DNA of 7,432 nt from Anaerolineales bacterium (lineage in GTDB: Bacteria; Chloroflexota; Anaerolineae; Anaerolineales; E44-bin32), in contig WVZH01000326.1 in assembly GCA_011772595.1 (NCBI GenBank), positions 220,887-228,318 on the forward strand, read 5' to 3'. The translations under genes and the position numbers were made by a program. Of the stretch, positions 6,200 through 7,432 are shown in pieces. The notes under the pieces are model-generated. The model was not told the DNA's origin, searched no databases, and saw nothing but the letters and a program-made list of their open reading frames with translations. Each line of letters begins with the position of its first letter. Position 1 is the stretch's first letter.

Positions 6200-6772
6200 T
6201 CACACTTTCAACTTTGAAGCAAAGCGGGCACGAAATTTCGATACTTTCGGAGTAATGACTGCACGACAATATCCCTGATCTGGATTCTTTTTGAAATATT
6301 CCTGATGGTATTCCTCGGCCTTATAGAAGGCTTTGAACGGTGTAACTTCTGTAACCACAGGGTTGTCCCACACACCTTCCGCTTCGATCTCGCTTATTTT
6401 CTGTTCTGCACTTGATTTCTGTTCTTCATTGTGAAAAAAAACTGCAGACCTATATTGAGGTCCAATATCTGCGCCTTGGCGATTCAAGGTTGTTGGATCG
6501 TGAATGCTGAAAAACACATCCAATAGGTCGTCAAAACTTATCTGATCTGAATCAAATTCGATCTGAACGACTTCTGCGTGACCCGAGGCACCCTGACTGA
6601 CCTCTCGATAGCTCGGATTTTCATTCGAACCGCCTGAATACCCGGAGACCACGCGCTCAACGCCCTTAAGCTCATTAAATACGGCTTCTAGACACCAGAA
6701 GCAGCCCCCACCAAGCGTAGCCACCTCTACGAGCTCCTTTCTATTTCCATCTGAATTCCGCTTCTCGTTCAT
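6200..6772 (-). CDS. msrA: Peptide-methionine (S)-S-oxide reductase MsrA
   Basis: A 190-residue cytosolic enzyme that reduces the S-epimer of methionine sulfoxide in oxidised proteins back to methionine, with thioredoxin as the usual reductant. The signature GGGCFWCLEAVF (21-32) contains the nucleophile Cys24. Also present are GYSGGSNENPSYREVSQGASGHAE across about 44-67 (the family's Y-x-G-G...P-x-Y-x-x-V...H-A-E block), FFSIHDPTTLNRQGADIGPQYRS around 86-108, EEYHQEYFKKNP and a C-terminal GYC whose Cys169 is a candidate resolving cysteine. The length is ordinary and it is not fused to MsrB, which is absent from the window. AAGGGAG five bases before the ATG fixes the start. The first 13 residues are polar and not part of the fold; there is no signal peptide, so the enzyme is cytosolic. 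Confidence 0.97.
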   Translation of the reverse strand: MNEKRNSDGNRKELVEVATLGGGCFWCLEAVFNELKGVERVVSGYSGGSNENPSYREVSQGASGHAEVVQIEFDSDQISFDDLLDVFFSIHDPTTLNRQGADIGPQYRSAVFFHNEEQKSSAEQKISEIEAEGVWDNPVVTEVTPFKAFYKAEEYHQEYFKKNPDQGYCRAVITPKVSKFRARFASKLKV

Positions 6773-6935
6773 ATCATCTCCCTTACCACTAAGTGTTTAA
6801 CCGAACCTCTCCATGAATGAATCATACCGCCTTCATCGGTGGTAATCCTACCTCTAACCAAAAGATGGACGATCGCTGAAGAGAATTACAGACATCTGAC
6901 TGCGATTACTGATCCCTAACCCTGTAATAAGAGGA

Positions 6936-6957
6936 CAGAATTGAATACGATATTCTG
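6936..6957. repeat. Nested AT-rich inverted repeat, operator candidate
   Basis: Two overlapping perfect inverted repeats: CAGAAT (6936-6941) with ATTCTG (6952-6957), and inside them GAATA (6943-6947) with TATTC (6951-6955) about a CGA centre. The size and symmetry suit a dimeric regulator, and the site lies about 165 bases before msrA. No regulator is encoded nearby, so the role is conjecture. Confidence 0.25.
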
Positions 6958-7033
6958 ATAACACAGTATGACGTTGGCGTCTACGATTTCTTTCGTTGGG
7001 AGCCGCCGGAGAAGTAGTCCCTTCATCCTCATA

Positions 7034-7071
7034 TGTCATCGCGCGTCGCCCCTATAAGGCTCGCGATGACA
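7034..7071. repeat. REP-like hairpin with 10-bp perfect arms
   Basis: TGTCATCGCG (7034-7043) and CGCGATGACA (7062-7071) are perfect 10-base complements around an 18-base centre, which itself holds GCC (7048-7050) and GGC (7058-7060). Read on the minus strand the element begins TGTCATCGCGAGCC, resembling the GTCATTGCGAG-type intergenic repeats I recall from Chloroflexota and several other bacteria. No T-run follows on either strand, so it is not a standard intrinsic terminator. It lies about 120 bases after the stop of the right-edge gene and could shape that transcript's 3' end. Repetition cannot be shown within this window because only one copy is present. Confidence 0.6.
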
Positions 7072-7190
7072 CATACGACGTACCTGGGGATGGATCGCAG
7101 GCGGCTCACAATCTCGGAGCATCTGATCATCATTATTCACAAACCTGACAGTATGGCTCCACTGCAATTCTGCGATAGAATATTGCCCTC

Positions 7191-7427
7191 TCAATCTGGA
7201 TCCAATTCACCGACAGGCTCTGAGCTCGTCGAAATCCAGAAGCGACCACTTTGATACTCGAAATACACGGGTTTCTCATTCCGTAGTAGATCGACATAAG
7301 CCAAGTAATGCGTCGAATGAATGCGTCCGATGTAAAGTTCTCCCGGGGTGTGCTCTGTGACTTCAAACGCTTCGACTGCGGGGTCAAAATAAACACGGCA
7401 AAACAGGCCTTTCTCGTTGTACAACAT
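7191..7427 (-). CDS. Small uncharacterised protein at the right edge, possibly 5'-truncated
   Basis: A frame of 78 codons ending in TGA at 7191-7193. I do not recognise the family. The protein is acidic overall, has no membrane helix or signal peptide, and shows alternating hydrophobic and polar residues suggesting a mostly beta structure. Notable segments are CRVYFDPAVEAFEVTEHTPG (10-29), STHYLAYVDLLRNEKPVYFE (38-57) and GRFWISTSSEPVGE (61-74). The ATG at 7425-7427 is only five bases from the window end; no ribosome-binding site can be seen and the upstream codon is open, so the true start may lie outside. The composition and lack of a better frame on either strand favour a real gene. It is separated from msrA by 418 bases and is probably in a different transcription unit. 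Confidence 0.7.
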   Translation of the reverse strand: MLYNEKGLFCRVYFDPAVEAFEVTEHTPGELYIGRIHSTHYLAYVDLLRNEKPVYFEYQSGRFWISTSSEPVGELDPD

Positions 7428-7432
7428 AATCT

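Larger units (their letters stand above)
6773..7190. other. Non-coding region upstream of msrA
   Basis: A stretch of 418 bases without a convincing gene; the longest frames here are short, lack ribosome-binding sites and have no protein-like content. It holds the msrA Shine-Dalgarno sequence, a TATGAT hexamer on the minus strand (6821-6826, about 50 bases before the msrA start) that could be a -10 element but has no good -35 partner, a nested AT-rich inverted repeat (6936-6957) and a strong hairpin repeat (7034-7071). The msrA promoter is expected to lie within it. Confidence 0.6.

Noticed and set aside
6854..7039. A 61-codon minus-strand frame in the msrA upstream region
   Set aside because: It has no ribosome-binding site, low-complexity polar content, and overlaps the REP-like hairpin and the inverted repeat.
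7133..7396. An 87-codon minus-strand frame overlapping the right-edge gene
   Set aside because: It runs in a different frame over the more protein-like 78-codon gene and has a basic, irregular composition.

Overview
The window looks like an ordinary chromosomal segment of a free-living bacterium with roughly balanced base composition. All eleven supported genes lie on the minus strand, so transcription runs from high to low coordinates. The best taxonomic guess is Chloroflexota (Anaerolineae-like). It rests on an F420-type deazaflavin-dependent oxidoreductase in a non-actinobacterial setting and on a GTCATCGCGAG-type hairpin repeat; this is inference, because no marker gene is present. No mobile element, CRISPR array, rRNA or convincing tRNA was seen.

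Layout in the direction of transcription: (1) 7191-7427, a small uncharacterised protein whose 5' end may lie outside the window. (2) 6773-7190, a 418-base non-coding stretch holding a strong REP-like hairpin (7034-7071), an AT-rich nested inverted repeat (6936-6957) and the leader of msrA. (3) 6200-6772, msrA, peptide-methionine (S)-S-oxide reductase. (4) 4668-6106, a tight run of nfi (endonuclease V), a two-helix membrane protein and a Ddn-like oxidoreductase; the last two are separated by one base. (5) 3113-4567, an ICMT/PEMT-family membrane methyltransferase followed 39 bases later by pcm, protein-L-isoaspartate O-methyltransferase. (6) 2327-2911, a small HEAT-repeat protein. (7) 856-2157, a half-length DMT/EamA membrane protein followed 12 bases later by an ADP-ribosylglycohydrolase. 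(8) 100-771, a CDP-alcohol phosphatidyltransferase. (9) 1-106, an open frame with a CxxC motif running off the left edge, of doubtful status.

Functionally, three or four of the enzymes undo spontaneous or oxidative chemical damage: MsrA (oxidised methionine), EndoV (deaminated adenine, inosine), Pcm (isoaspartate) and possibly the ADP-ribosylglycohydrolase (ADP-ribose adducts). The others are membrane-linked: phospholipid head-group transfer, a membrane methyltransferase, a DMT-like carrier and a small membrane protein. The window therefore reads as a housekeeping maintenance neighbourhood, not a defence or mobile island. I did not find a clearly new biological system. The least explained items are the small membrane protein coupled to the Ddn-like enzyme, the unknown gene at the right edge, the REP-like hairpin and a start-less coding-like remnant between pcm and the HEAT gene.
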